From: Tachypleus tridentatus
Taxonomy: Eukaryota; Arthropoda; Merostomata; Xiphosura; Limulidae
Direction: 5' to 3'
DNA: 64,000 nt
NCBI RefSeq assembly: GCF_004210375.1
Contig: NC_134837.1
Location: forward strand, 161,923,310 to 161,987,309
Program-made: the position numbers and the translations under genes
Notes under the pieces: generated by a model
Databases searched by the model: none
What the model saw: only the letters and a program-made list of their open reading frames with translations
What the model was told of the DNA's origin: nothing
Shown: piece by piece, positions 1 through 11,868 of the stretch
How positions within the stretch are numbered: the first letter of the stretch is position 1
Layout: every line of letters starts with the position of its first letter

Positions 1-2261
1 TGGATACTCTAATACGCACAAGTAAGAATTTAGAGAGAATGTTCTGGACTCTAGGTATCACACAGAAGTATCATCTTCCAATAGAAATTAGGTCAACGAG
101 TTAAGGATTGATAAAAATAACACACTTGGAGGATAAAATACGTATTTATGTAGCTTTACAGAACCAATTGGTTTCTAGACAACCAGACTGTTGAGACAGA
201 TACTGAGAAATCACTTCACTAAAAAAAACACACAAACAAATGAGCGAGAAGAACGGCAGAAATTACACCTATATTCGTATGAAAGTTTTGAAAAATCAAA
301 GCTGAGATTCAAATACAAAATTATTTGTTATTAGTAATATATATATATTATTCTATAATGTAACACACTGTATTTTCTCAAAGCATACTTAAAGTATTTC
401 AGTTATACCTAGTTCACAACAATATATCGCTGTTTGAAGAAAAGAAAATATTTGCCTGACACAAAATTATTCATAATAAAGCAGATCTCAAAGATACGTG
501 AAACAGATTAAGATATAATTATTCTACAAATAATCTCGTAATTAACATTAGATAACACATCAGTGTTAAACAAGACAGATAACGCAGACCCTAAACATAA
601 AACATCCCCTCTCTTTAATAAAGCAAATCTCACAGATACTTAACACCGAATATACATAAAAATCTCCTGAGTTACATCGTGTTAGACATAGTTGAATAAA
701 GCAAATCTTGAAAAACACCGAACCTATAACAGTTCACTGCTCTTTAATAAAACAGATCCAGAAAGTATTGAATTTAGAGCATTATATCACTATTTAATAA
801 AGAAAATAAACACATTACTGTTAGATGGTCTCCTGAGTCTTCTACAATGTTACCACTTAATGTTCAAAATGCAGCCCTATATACAATTTAAGAACTTTTG
901 CGTGAAAGAAAAATAATGTAATACTACATGAACCAAACTATATCTGCTATGTTCAATGTCAACAAGATCCTTGCCTCAGTACTTAGTTCATCAGGTCTGC
1001 CGGGATATGACAGACACAGTAATGATAAAAAATAAGAGTGAATGACATTTTAGCTAAACGTATCAATAACAGAGCCTGAGAATGATTAGTCCTTTTTAAA
1101 TTAGCTCTAACGTAACTTTTAAATCAATCCTTCATTAGTGTATGCATATGTGTACATGTTTATAATTTGCCTATCTCATATTTCCAGGTAAAGCTACAAT
1201 AAGAGCTCCACGCTCCTTAGCCTACAAGTTGTGTTTTTGTGCACGGGACACGTACCACTAATACTCGAAATTACAGTTGAAATGCTAAAAAACAGACAAC
1301 CCCTAGCTTATTAGCATTTTATACAGAGAGCAAAATGTACAGATACAGCACTAGTTTGAACATGTTTTACAACAAATGTGTTTTCAAAGTTTGTAAACTT
1401 GCGAGATAAGCGTTTTGATACTATTTACATTCGTGTTATTGCTGGCGATATGCTACCTGGTAATATCTAGCAGATATCTTATGTCAGCTATGACATAGTT
1501 GTCTGGAAAGGTCAGTGACAAGAGCTACCTTGACGTTCTTTACATTGTCGTATATCAGCATTAAATTCGTACGACTAATGTTCAGTGACTCTCACTTTGA
1601 TGTGATAGCGTGCCTTTTCCCTACTAACAAGTGCATAGTGATGTGAATATAGCCTTGTGAACATGTAAAATATGTCTGTGACAAAACTAATAGACAACTC
1701 TGAAGTAAGCCCGTGAAGGCCTCTAGCTCTGAAGTCTGTGACCTGTCGCCCTAGACCCCTCTGGACTTCTGGCCCCACTGTGATGACGCCCACAGATAAG
1801 CTTGCAAGCCAATCTTCTTGTTGAGTTTAGATAAAGCTCTCTACAGGTATTCTGACCACAAACTATCAATATCGGCTTTAATAACCAGTATAAGTCTCAT
1901 AGAAGCCGCCAACCTTACTTAGATCTTCGAAACTGAATATCTTATGATAACTAGATAAGAACTGAGAAGGAAAGAGTCGCTAATATTTTAGCTGTTCTTT
2001 ACGTGCATTGACAAGAATGTATAATTAATGACAAATTGATAGCATTATTTTATTTTGTACGGTTTTAAGGTTACAAAATGGTCAGTTTTGTTTCATAAAT
2101 ATTGCTATGAAAAGAAATCTTAAGATAAACATTGACCATTGAAGATTATAGTTATAAACGCGCGCATGCTGGTAAAACAACATTCCAGAGCTTCGTAGAA
2201 GTAGTTAACGTTGTATGAAAAAAACGGAAACTTTTGTTTTATTAGTCAACTATATGGAACT
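1..2261. other. AT-rich spacer with a degenerate internal repeat
   Basis: No gene recognised. Between about 471 and 840 a motif like TTTAATAAAGCAAATC recurs (near 471, 613, 690, 738 and 793), and TCTCCTGAG occurs near 662 and 829, which suggests a decayed tandem repeat. A 74-codon ORF at 692-916 lies in this repeat and has no other support. A 72-codon minus-strand ORF at 1575-1793 lies in a slightly more GC-rich patch; I do not recognise its product. Confidence 0.5.
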
Positions 2262-2302
2262 CACAACACCTAACCATATAACACACAACACCTAACCATA
2301 TA
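2262..2302. repeat. Two-copy 22-bp tandem duplication
   Basis: CACAACACCTAACCATATA occurs at 2262 and again at 2284, separated by three bases, giving a period of 22 bp. It is a small local duplication with no evident function. Confidence 0.85.
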
Positions 2303-3990
2303 ATCTCTTGTCCGAAAATGTAGCATGAGCTACATCTGAAAATTTTAACGGAAATTTCAGTAAAAAAACAGAAACTTATATTTCTCTATACCTATAATAC
2401 ATTAATTGTAAAATTCTAAAAGTAGGTCCTTTTGACACTAAGAAAGTTTGGAGAAATCTGTTAAAATATTTAGATATATGATGTTAAACTTTAGGAAAAG
2501 TATATAAAAATGGTTTTCTTTCGGCTTGCAAATATCTCTAAAATCCACATATCAAAACTACAATAGCAAATACAAAATATTTTGAAGTTTTTATTTCTTC
2601 AAAAGTATTAGAATTAAGAATTATGTTTTGTTTTACTTTTAACCTTTTCTCAAGGATTTTAAATCTGATTCACTTTCAAACTGTTTCTTTAGTACATTGC
2701 TCATCATACTTCTACGTAAAGTTTAAAAATTAATTTTTTTGGGGTAGGGAGACAAACTGGTCGTTATCACCCGTCGAAAAAGAAACAAACAATACTGAAA
2801 GTAATTTTCATGGTATTGTAAAATATTGCATATCAGATATCAGATCGCATATTGTACTGAATATTGTCAAGTGGTTACTTCTTCTTGTACCTAGAAAAAT
2901 ATTTCATCCGATTAGTGATCCATTTATTTTCTATTTTCACAGACATGAGGCTACGTTACTTTATATGGTTTTAAAAACTAAGATAATTCGTTGAGAAAGA
3001 AAGTGAGCACAGAATATTTCTATGATTTTTCAGACTCGGCAATGCTTCACGACTCATGTTCATAAAGATTGAGAGAACCTACCACATTCCGATTGGCTTT
3101 TTTTTTTTTTTTTTTGCAATTTAATTCACAGCATAGCTTGAGCTGAGATTTAGCCTCCCATGCTTGCATGTTGTAAAACACCATTACTGGCGTACTGCTA
3201 TTTGTAATAGTCAAATTTAGTCTTTATACTAAACCGAGTTTAGTGGAAGACCGATGAACGTTGGGTGCACGCGCCTGGACTCAGCCACTTAGAAGAAAGA
3301 ATAAGCCTGGAAACAAGATTAAACAACATCAATCATTGTTGCATTTCACAAATTACAATGGTGCAGCAGATCTGATAAGGCCCACATGGCTTAATCACAG
3401 AGTGATCAAACACTAGCTACCTCATTACAAAATATATCTGTTTATTATCAAGGGTATAAAAAATTAACATTTTATGTAGAATGTAAAGAAATATTTTCCG
3501 AAATGAGTCACTGTCCGTCTGCCGGAAAAACAAACAAACAAAATACCTCCTAACTCTTCAGTTAGGCTCCCAGCGAACTATAAAACATACCGGTAAATAT
3601 TTCATGCACTGGAGCCCCTAAATGGAAATTGCGTACCAAACAGTTTCAGAGACAACTTTTATTATAATTGGCTAGTTTACTATCTCTCTTTAGCGTCTTG
3701 AGTTGTAAATAACATGTGCTTTGAACAATATTATATAAACCTGCTTCCCTTCAACAAGGATCCACACCATTTGCTATTTGCTAGTATATATGATATGATG
3801 CATGGACCACCAACAGGCCAAAAGAATGGGACTAATACCTGAGTACCCTTTGTCCACTTACCGGGAAAAGGTAGAAACGTTTAATTACAGCGTGTAAGTC
3901 ATTTGATGAATGTAACTGTAAAGAAACGTTTACCACCCTATGATACATTTACAGGGAACAATTTCGTCATACGTTCTTCTAAACATTTAA
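2303..3990. other. AT-rich non-coding spacer
   Basis: No gene or RNA recognised. The only notable element is a run of 18 T at 3098-3115, which could be a decayed retroelement tail on the minus strand, but no element body is visible beside it. Confidence 0.4.
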
Positions 3991-3991
3991 T

Positions 3992-4375
3992 GACATAGCG
4001 TTTGTACACACCTCAAACGTTTTAAACTCACCGTGAGTTTATATAACCGTCTTCAGGCGGAGTTACTTGTAAATACAAATTTAAATACACGTTTTTCTTT
4101 TGATAAAAATCATCATGAAGTGCATATAGTAAAACGTGATCTTATAAACCTCTAGCATTTAGGGATAACTATGACGTGTTGTATAAACTTTTAAACATGA
4201 ATCTTTATTTTTGCTTAATTAGCATCAAGTCGTTTCATGTTTTTTGTTGTGCGTGGCGCAAAATAAACTTAAATAGAAACGTTAGTCTGTACACACCTCA
4301 AGCATTTTTTTTAAAGCTACCGTAATCTTATATAACCCGTCCTTAGCTGTTTGATGGCGCAAGTTATTGAGAAAA
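3992..4375 (+). repeat. Diverged duplicated block with TATATAA motif
   Basis: Two similar blocks lie at about 3998-4075 and 4281-4370. Both run GTACACACCTCAA, then a T-rich stretch, then TATATAAC, CGTC and a short GC-richer segment. They are about 285 bp apart and well diverged. A TATATAA motif in both could be read as promoter-like, but no transcript can be inferred and AT-rich DNA gives such motifs by chance. Confidence 0.45.
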
Positions 4376-4902
4376 ACTGGCTGCACTATTTTCGATTAAA
4401 TAAATTTAATAGATAAATTCAAGAGAACAACTAAATATCGAGTTAAAATGAGTAATCAAACGAGCAAACAAATTTACTTTTACCGTCTTGACTCGAATGA
4501 GGACTAGCTCGATATCGCAGTACGTTAAGCGAACACCAACCGGAATTGACGTTTAATGTTCAACGTAGTAGTGTACCTTTGGATCGGACAAACGGTTCCA
4601 GCGCAACGGCTCAAATTAGTGAAAGGGGCGGGTCAAGCCCAATTTATAGCATTATTGTTTAAGCCTGGCATTGTGTGGTGCCTTTTCTGATACTTACTAT
4701 GTGGGGGCTAATTACTCACAAGACTTATATTTCATTTTCATGACAGTATAATTTTGCATGCAGGTTTAATGGTTTAATAGAGTCTGGTTGAGTACTCAGT
4801 TTAACAGTATTAACCAGACACGAATACAAACTTTCAAGGTCTCACATTTAGTGCTGAATAATAGCTAAAGTTTCTGGTACCTTTTCTTTGTTATTTCCGA
4901 AT

Positions 4903-5003
4903 ATATTGCCATCCCACAGTCTGCAAAAACCGGGTTTCGATACTCGTGGTAGGCAGAGCACAGATAGCCCTTTGTGAACCTGTGTGTTTAATTACAAACA
5001 AAA
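4903..5003 (+). repeat. SINE family C, 5'-truncated
   Basis: Recognised by similarity to the copies at 32998 and 63019: a GGGTTTCGATACT segment in the B-box position, then GCACAGATAGCCC, then a tail resembling GTGTTTAATTACAAACAAAAC. The start of the tRNA-like head is missing or diverged. Plus orientation. Confidence 0.65.
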
Positions 5004-6064
5004 CAAGAAAAAAACCAAATATCCAAATTTTGAATTTAGTGATTTATGTGATCAAAACTAAAACGGTTTAAGCATATATTATATTGTAAAGATTATATTT
5101 ATTACAAGTTCTCAAAAAATACAATTTCAATGCATAAATTTTCTCATTTTAAACACTTAGAATATCTAAAACTAACCCATAACAAACATCTTTTCTGGCA
5201 CAACCTCGGTAAATTTTTCATTTTATTTTGTTATGAGTCTGACAGTAATTAGAGCAATAAATAGATGTATTTAGTAATCTACGAGAGGGTAACTTTACCA
5301 GCCTAGTCGTTGTGTATAAGTTTGTAGAGTTAACAAAGTAAATGAATATCTAGTCTGAATTTATGTATTTTGACATCTTTACCCTTGTTCTCTGTGAAGT
5401 CGGTTCTGTCTTATGTTTTTCTGTTTAGGTTCTTTGGATAAAGCGACTACAGAAGTATGTAGCTGGCAGCTAGCTCTCAAAATATAAACACTGAACATTT
5501 TATGTAATTGAGGCTCGCTAAGAAAAAAAAGTGAAATATATAACGTAAGAAATATTTATGAAGACATAAAAGTACGTAAAAAAAAGGTTTCTATTATTAC
5601 CTTAGGTACTTTAAAGATGTTTAGAGATGTGGAAGTAAAAATAGTAACATTGATACATTTATTCGATCTATTTGTGGGTATGTTTTGCGTCTGCCTCTTT
5701 GGTTACGAAAGGTATTGTGACGAACTGGTTGATCTATATATAGGTAGATAAACGCCGGTGAACTAACAAAGATCGTTTTAAAATAAATAATCAAATAGGC
5801 AAGCAATCCAAGTTTAAACTAAAGTACGAACATCTACAACGTATATATATTATTACACTATGTAGCTAAACATATAATACAGTTTTGTTCATTCTTATAA
5901 ACTGAATTAATAACGTCCCTAATAAAAGTGCTTTAACAATAGCAAGTCACGCAATTTGCGAATCGTTTATCAATCTCAGATACAGCCTACGTATTTTGAG
6001 TGTTGCGTGTGCTAAACATTGAGTTTACAAATCTGGATTCACTGTTTCTTGAGTTTTTTAAAAC
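5004..6064. other. AT-rich spacer with part of a dispersed repeat
   Basis: No gene. About 5450-5560 (ATGTAGCTGGCAGCTAG and the following ATAAACACTG) resembles about 9645-9750 (ATGTAACTGGCAGCTAAG, GTAAACACTG), so both are probably copies of one unnamed dispersed repeat. A 61-codon minus-strand ORF at 5621-5806 is unsupported. Confidence 0.4.
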
Positions 6065-7431
6065 TACAGTGTTTTCCAAAAGTATTAGCCCCTATCAACA
6101 ATGTCACATTTTGATGAAATAAATAAAATATAAACAACTTGTTTAATGAACTTGTTTATATTTAAAACTCTAAAGATCAAACTTAATACTGCTATATGTG
6201 TGAAGGAGGTTTAATGCCAGCAAAACCTGCAGAGGATATACATAAATTGAAATTTGCTGATTGAATTAGTATACAACCACTAAGTCAGTACCTTGGGCAG
6301 CAGTTACAACTGTGGATAGTTTTGAACAGGTCTCTGCTAGTTTTACATAATGCAATGCTGTAGTTTTTATTCGTTCTTCTTGGTAAAATTACTTCAATTC
6401 TGACAAGTTTGTTGGAAATCGTTGATGGACTGCAATCTTCAAGTCTCTCCATAAATTTTCTATTGGATTCAAGCAAGGACTTTGATTGGACTACTTCAAA
6501 ACATTCACTTTCTTCTTTTAAAACCATTCCAGTGTGGCTTTGGCCTTATGATTCGAATTATTATCCCGCCGAAATGTGAATTTTTAATCCAGGTTTAGTT
6601 TCTTAGCTGTCAGCAGGATTTTTTTCTGCAGGATTCGTTTCATTTATCTTCCCCTCAGTCTTAAAAACCTTCCCAGTCCCTGCTGATGAGAAAGATCCCC
6701 ATAACATGATGTTACCATCATTATGTTTGACAGTTGCGATGGTGTTAATTGGGTGATGGACTTGTACTATATTTAGCGCTCTAAATGTAGACCAAAACGC
6801 TCAGTTTTAGTTTCACCACAGAATATTCTGTCACACGTCTGCATTATCATTTACATGTTTTGTAAAGATGATTCTTTTTCGGTAATACTTTCTTTCTTGC
6901 CCCTCACCTCATACAAGTCGGCTTTTTGTAGGGACAAAGGTATTATTGACATAACTAACTAGATAACTCCCATGTCAGATGGAACTTTCTAAATCTTTCA
7001 AAGTTACTGTTGGCTTTACAGTGGCATCTCTAACCATCTTCCTGCTTGTTCAGCTGCTTGGTTTGGAAGGGCGGTCTAAGTAAGTATTGCTTGGTTATTA
7101 TACCACTTCTTAATGATGGAATTCTTGTACTCAAAGGGATAATCAGACTGTAAAATTTTCTTGTAACCTTCTCCTGATCTGTACTTCTCTACCACCTTAT
7201 CTCGGACTTATTTGAAAGCTCCTTGATCTTCATAGTTGGTTTGTCATACCACTCTATGAATTGTAGTTGTGGCTTGAACAGATGCATTTACTCTGAAGTT
7301 AAGTTAAACCACTTTGATTACACACATACACAGACCATTACATTATTGTTTTAACCTTTCAAACTGCCTTTCTCATCTGCAATGAATTAGGGTTGACGCA
7401 GCAAAGGAGTTTAAAAATTATTCAGTTAAGG
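6065..7431 (-). mobile_element. Degraded Tc1/mariner transposon
   Basis: The left end has a TA dinucleotide at 6065-6066 followed by CAGTGTTTTCCAAAAGTATT, a typical Tc1-type terminal inverted repeat. The minus strand then carries a decayed transposase reading frame ending near 6285. No matching inverted repeat is visible on the right. The recognisable part stops at about 7430, where a family A SINE begins, so the right end was either displaced or lost. The protein motifs belong to the Tc1 branch common in animals. It is a dead copy. Confidence 0.85.
6285..7233 (-). pseudogene. Tc1-like DDE transposase, inactivated
   Basis: This is the remnant of a cut-and-paste transposase that would bind the inverted repeats and move the element between TA sites. 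Reading the minus strand in shifting frames gives a possible start at 7233 (MKIKELSNKS), then [12 protein letters not shown] and [17 protein letters not shown] near 6690-6740. Then come FRRDNNSNHKAKATLEWF around the second catalytic Asp (codon 6563-6565) and [11 protein letters not shown] around the catalytic Glu (6449-6469). The first catalytic Asp appears lost: the site usually read as SDET is CGET here (6809-6820). Several in-frame stops and frame changes interrupt the frame, including two stops just before the Glu motif. The apparent 80-codon ORF at 6285-6527 mixes the true frame at its end with an out-of-frame start. Confidence 0.85.
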
Positions 7432-7720
7432 TTGTTTGTTTGTTTGTTTTGAATTTCGCGCAACGCGGCACGAGGGCTAAGTGCGCTAGCCGTCCCTAAT
7501 TTAGCAGGGTGAGACTAAACTAACTGGAGAGAAGGCAGCTAATCATCACCACCCACCGTTAACTTTTGGGCTACTCTTTTACCAAAGGATAGTGAGATTG
7601 ACCGTCACATTATAACGCCCCCACGGTTGAAATGGTAAGCATGCTTAATGTGACGGGGATTTGAACCTGCGACCGTCGGATTACGAGTCGAGTGCCTTAA
7701 CCACATGGCCATGCTTGGAG
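7432..7720 (-). repeat. SINE family A, full length
   Basis: Minus-oriented. The tail comes first on the plus strand as (TTTG)n and then GAATTTCGCGC. The conserved body follows (GTCCCTAATTTAGCAG; CACCACCCACCG; TTTGGGCTACTCTTTTACC). The tRNA-like head ends at CCATGCTTGG, with a B box read as GGTTCAAATCC on the minus strand. The head is the GGTTAAGGCACTCGACTCG type. It lies against the right limit of the Tc1 remnant, so it probably inserted into it. Confidence 0.9.
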
Positions 7721-7805
7721 TAGATTGTGTAAATTCTAAATAGAAAGTCCCCTTTGAATTTTTCATGACTGCAAGCTAAGACGGCAACAAAATGTAAAAA
7801 CCTTG

Positions 7806-7932
7806 CATAGGGGGTCCCCGCTAGTACATCGGTAAGTTTCCGGATTTACAACGCTACAGTCAGGGGTTCGATTCCCCTTTGTGGGCTCAGCTGTTAGCCC
7901 GATGTGGCTTTGCTATAAGAAAAACACACACA
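7806..7932 (+). repeat. SINE family B
   Basis: A short tRNA-headed element. CCCGCTAGTACATCGGTAAG stands in the A-box region and GGGGTTCGATTCCCCTT in the T-arm/B-box region, followed by AGCCCGATGTGGCTTTGCTA and an (ACACAC)-rich tail. Total about 125 bp. It differs from family A by lacking the long central body. Confidence 0.85.
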
Positions 7933-8478
7933 TGGGGGAAATGCTTTTGCAAGTCACAATATGTTTTGATCGAGATTTAAATTACTAAATGTTTAATAAT
8001 TAAATAATTTTGCTTTTACTCTTGCAAGCCGCAACTTCGCCATTAAGTTAGGATTATATTAATTTAATTACAAACTATTTTAACCCTTTAACTTGCTATC
8101 CACTAATCTCTTCGTACGCTAACCTGTTTTTTATTCTTGTGCAGTTTTTATTTTATTCAGACTGGTAACTTAGTCCGGAAGTGTTGTTTGTGTGTACAGT
8201 CTTAAGATATAAATTAACAATTTGTTTATTAATATTCTCCAAGCGAAACATGGAAACCAAACACGTAGGCTACGGTAACGATGCTTTACAAATCTGTTAT
8301 TTCTCTTTTATTATTATACTCTATATTTCTGACTTAAGCAAGTTTTGTACTTTGTAATAACATAACACAACATCCCTAACAAACTAATTATTAGAGTAAT
8401 TAAGAGATCACAATTTAGACATACATAGAAAAAGCTATTAACGCGAAGATTCCCCTTATACCTGAATTATTAATTTTG
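7933..8478. other. AT-rich spacer
   Basis: Nothing recognised beyond very AT-rich unique-looking sequence. Confidence 0.4.
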
Positions 8479-8578
8479 TTTGTTTATAATAATGCTGATT
8501 ATCTTTGTTTATAATATTGTTGGTTGTTTTTGTTTATAATATTATTGGTTATCTTTGTTTATAATATTGTTGGTTATC
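8479..8578. repeat. 25-bp minisatellite, four copies
   Basis: Four tandem copies of a unit like TTTGTTTATAATATTGTTGG plus TTATC, the first two slightly diverged. The unit length is exactly 25 bp. A 62-codon minus-strand ORF overlaps the right part and is not supported as a gene. Confidence 0.9.
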
Positions 8579-10042
8579 TTTGCAAATGTATATTTTTTAT
8601 ATTTCATGACTTTAGTCATTATACTCTGATAAGTATATAAAATCAAATTAATCGAGTTAATGCAAAATAACGCTATCTTTAGTACATTAGTAGTAATGTT
8701 CTTTGTAGATCTTGATTGAACTCCATACAATACGGTGTTTCCTTTAAATCCTGTATTTTTTAAAGTTGTGAAACATGTTCTAGAGCAGCGAAATCTTACT
8801 ATTGAATCAGTTATTTAGTAATTTATGTATGATAACCAACAGTAATATCTTTAATCATACACAAATGAGTTTGCTTGTTAATAGTTTCTAAAGGTGGTTT
8901 ATTTCAACGTTGACAGGAATATTGGAAGGACGAAACACGCCGACAGGTACTCATATTTAAACGGCTTTTTCTCATATATTTTCATTCAAAATGGATAAAT
9001 TCAACGCACATCACAAGTCGACATTTTAACATAAACACATGCACATTCGTTTATTTACTAACTTACTATACACACCTTACTACTATAGTATCTTCAAGTT
9101 TTCAACCCTCAGGTTTAACTAAAGCTAGATAAATGGGGGATTATCTGAGAGAACGCAGCTCAGACACTTATGAACAAAATAACACAAGATAATATATTTA
9201 TAGACATTAGAACAACACATAAATCGTTCTTATCTTAAAACTTAGCGGTTGGGATATTTGTGTAACTCAACAGATTAAAACAATGTAGCGAATATCAGAT
9301 ATTGTATGAAGGCATTAGGTTTGGTTGGCCATTTTACTTTTCTTACGTCCAGCATATGCAACGTGTCAGTTATGATTTTATTTAAGATTAATATTTAACC
9401 TTTTCGTTACGAAACATTAAGGATTATAAACATTAGTCGTTAGTCATTTTTAAGTAAGCTTCTAAATCTGTCTAATTGATTGAATGTATCAATCCATATC
9501 TTGAAACCTTCTTTAGAAAAATGGTTGAAGTTTTTTTTTTTTATATGGCAAGATAAGACTTGCTCAAATCATAAAATATACGTTTGGTATCTTTGGCTGG
9601 GGATCTTCGATCATGTAATTTACCTGTGGACAACAAAAAGTTTGAGAGGATGTAACTGGCAGCTAAGTGTTAAAAGGTAAACACTGGAGATTTAGTGCAA
9701 TTTAAATATAGTTATAGAAGAACTGATAAATTAAGAAGGTAAAACGTGTAAGAGGAGTAAAAAAGATTTCTGAAGGTGTAAATCATATCAATAAAATATT
9801 TGTATGATTATTGTTGTCAAACGTTAATATATAATCGCAACAAGTTTGTCATAAGTACTTGAAACACTGCTATTTAGATATATTGTCTGCTTAATACTCT
9901 AAACATCAGTTCTTACCCTCTTCACCTGTATACCACCAAGTCAAGGACGAGACTACAACAATAACAATACAATACTAAAGGCCACAATATTACAATGTAA
10001 ATAAATAACTAATGGTTTTTTATGATCACTAAGGTCTAATAA
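8579..10042. other. AT-rich spacer
   Basis: No gene recognised. About 9645-9750 matches the dispersed repeat seen at about 5450-5560. The stretch ends with TAA at 10040-10042, directly before the CACTATG terminus of the next element. Confidence 0.4.
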
Positions 10043-11742
10043 CACTATGCAACACAAATTTTGTTCCTGGATAGTATGTGTTATTTCTTAATTGCTTATT
10101 TTGTAAAAGTACAGAAAATAGCCAAACTTTACTTTTGTGACCTAGATAATGAAATTTAGAAATTAACCTATTTTCTATGTAAAAACGAGCAAATTTGCAT
10201 ATTTTCATTTACATGAGGCCTGAATAAAACAACATATGAATCAAGATTTACATGTATTTATACTAAAGTTATACAAAAATGAACAAAAATGTTTAGAAGT
10301 GAGTAGTTTTTCGAGATTTACGACTGTAATGTAAATCACTTTCACGTATCAGTCCCCAAATATAGTTTCCCATCATGTTTTTGTTATACGCTCCTTGGTA
10401 GCGGCGTTCAAAGTCGAGTACATCTTGGTGGAAGCGCTCGCCTTGCTCCTCTGAGTATGCTCTCATGTTCTCCTTGAATTTTTCAAGATAATCGTCAAAG
10501 ATATGGACTTTCAGGTACATCCTGCAGCCCATTTTGCCATAGTTCTTCATCATAGCCTCAACCAGTCCCACATAATTTTCGGTCTTGTTATTGCCCAAAA
10601 GTCCCCAACCACTGCGGCAAAGCTCCCCCAAGCTTTTTTTCCTTCCTACTGAGCTTCTTGAGGAATTCTGTGCACTTCCGAAGAATACACTAGTTTTGGC
10701 CTTTGCCTCAGACAGCTTAGGGAAGAAGTCTCGAAGGTACTTGAGGCCTGCAGAATCCTTATCAAGAGCTGTGACAAATTGTTTCATAAGATCAAATTTT
10801 ATGTGCAATGGTGAAAACAACACTTTCTGGAGGTTCACTAGTGACTCACACTTGACATTGTGCCTTCCCACAGGGAACTCGGTCTGCTGTGGCCATAGTT
10901 TCCTGTTCTAGTGCGCTGCGGTGTCCCTGCTGTTCCAAAGGTAAAGATAACAGGGAAACTTGGTAAAGTTTCCTTGGAGACCCATCAGAAATGTCACCAT
11001 CTTGAAGTCTCCGATAACCTCCCAGCCATATTCATCATACTTCAAGGCTTCTAGCAAGGTATTGACCTGTTGTATTCCTCTTTAGGGTGCACCAAATGAG
11101 CTAGGGGAAAAGACGGATACTTATTCCCGTTATAGAGCAGCACAACTTTGGGGCTTCTGGATGAGCTATCACTGAAGAAGCGCCACTCGTTCTGGTTACA
11201 GGCAATTCCATTGCCTCCACAAACTGGATACATTGTGGTAGAAGCAGAGCCCATCTTGACGAGTGAAGAAGTTTGAAATATGTCGGTGACGCTTCCTCTG
11301 ACTTGCGACTTGCACACTTTCATCTAGCAAATCCCACTCCTTGAGTCTAGATGTTAAAAGCTCGGCATTTGACTTTGTTAGACCAAGATCTCTGATCAAG
11401 TCATTAAGGTCTTTTTGGTTGTGGTAATATGGGTTTCTCTCACCGGCTGCACCTCTGAAACTGTAACTGGATCTTGAACTTCTACATTCTCTTCTGATTT
11501 GCTGCTCTCATCTGAGGATGACTGCTTTCTTTCTGGCGGAGTGAATACAGGGAGCTCATGGCAGTGTGGCACTGTGGCGATTGAAGGTCCGGACACATAA
11601 TAGCAGATGATTCTTGTCAGCCCGAAGTTTGGAAGGGTCCACCATGCAGAAGTAGCAATTATTGCTTGAGTGGTCACTGGGTTCACGTCAAATTCTTGGA
11701 ATACCGAACTTCATGGCTCTCTTCCCCTCTGTATCATCCTGC
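10043..11742 (-). mobile_element. CACTA-like DNA transposon, 3' part
   Basis: The element's 3' end is at low coordinates. CACTATGCAACACAAATTTT starts at 10043 after TAA, and is the same terminus found at both ends of the 473-bp copy at 19507-19979. Next come about 250 bp of 3' untranslated sequence and a decayed transposase-like gene (10293-11738). Ends of the form CACTA...TAGTG with a 2-3 bp target duplication are the mark of the CACTA/EnSpm (CMC) superfamily. Assignment to that group is my inference from ends and protein layout. The 5' terminus was not found: beyond the splice acceptor lies a tandem array (11869-12612) and then unrelated sequence. Confidence 0.7.
10293..11738 (-). pseudogene. 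Transposase-like protein of the CACTA-like element
   Basis: I recognise this as a protein repeatedly annotated as 'uncharacterized' in arthropods and other animals. It begins after a good splice acceptor (T-rich tract then TTTTGCAG, exon start at 11738). In order it shows KFGIPRI; a TGA where Trp is expected (11688-11690); a zinc-knuckle-like NNCYFCMVDPSK; HCHELPV; NQKDLNDLIRDLGLTK; EWRFFSDSSSRS; GDFKMVTFLMGLQG followed by CYLYLWNSRD (a second Cys apparently changed to Tyr); LHIKFDLMKQFV; ENYVGLVEA; and EEQGERFHQDVLDFERRYQG, ending SRKTTHF. The three acidic sites (DSS, GDFK, EEQGERFH) could be a DDE triad; this is inference. Damage: an in-frame TAG at 10908-10910 and frame changes near 11600, 11425, 11230, 11070, 10690 and 10610. 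It cannot encode a working protein. Confidence 0.8.
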
Positions 11743-11752
11743 AAAAGAGCAA
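11729..11752 (-). other. 3' splice acceptor of the transposase-like gene
   Basis: On the minus strand a T-rich tract (TTTTATTTTGCTCTTTTGCAG) is followed directly by the open frame DDTEGKRAMKFG. The gene therefore had at least one upstream intron, whose remains should lie at higher coordinates, where the tandem array now sits. Confidence 0.6.
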
Positions 11753-11868
11753 AATAAAATTGTTATTATGAAGAATAAATTTATTTCATCCACAACTAAT
11801 ATGTAAGGAGTTCATGCAAAATATTTTATATGGGATATTTTTCTATACTATTGGCTGTATATTGGCTA

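Noticed and set aside
3992-4375. Pair of TATA-box promoters
   Set aside because: The TATATAA motifs sit in a duplicated AT-rich block with no downstream gene or initiator-like sequence that I can support.
10585-10911. 108-codon plus-strand ORF
   Set aside because: It lies antisense to the transposase-like pseudogene, whose minus-strand translation has clear conserved motifs.
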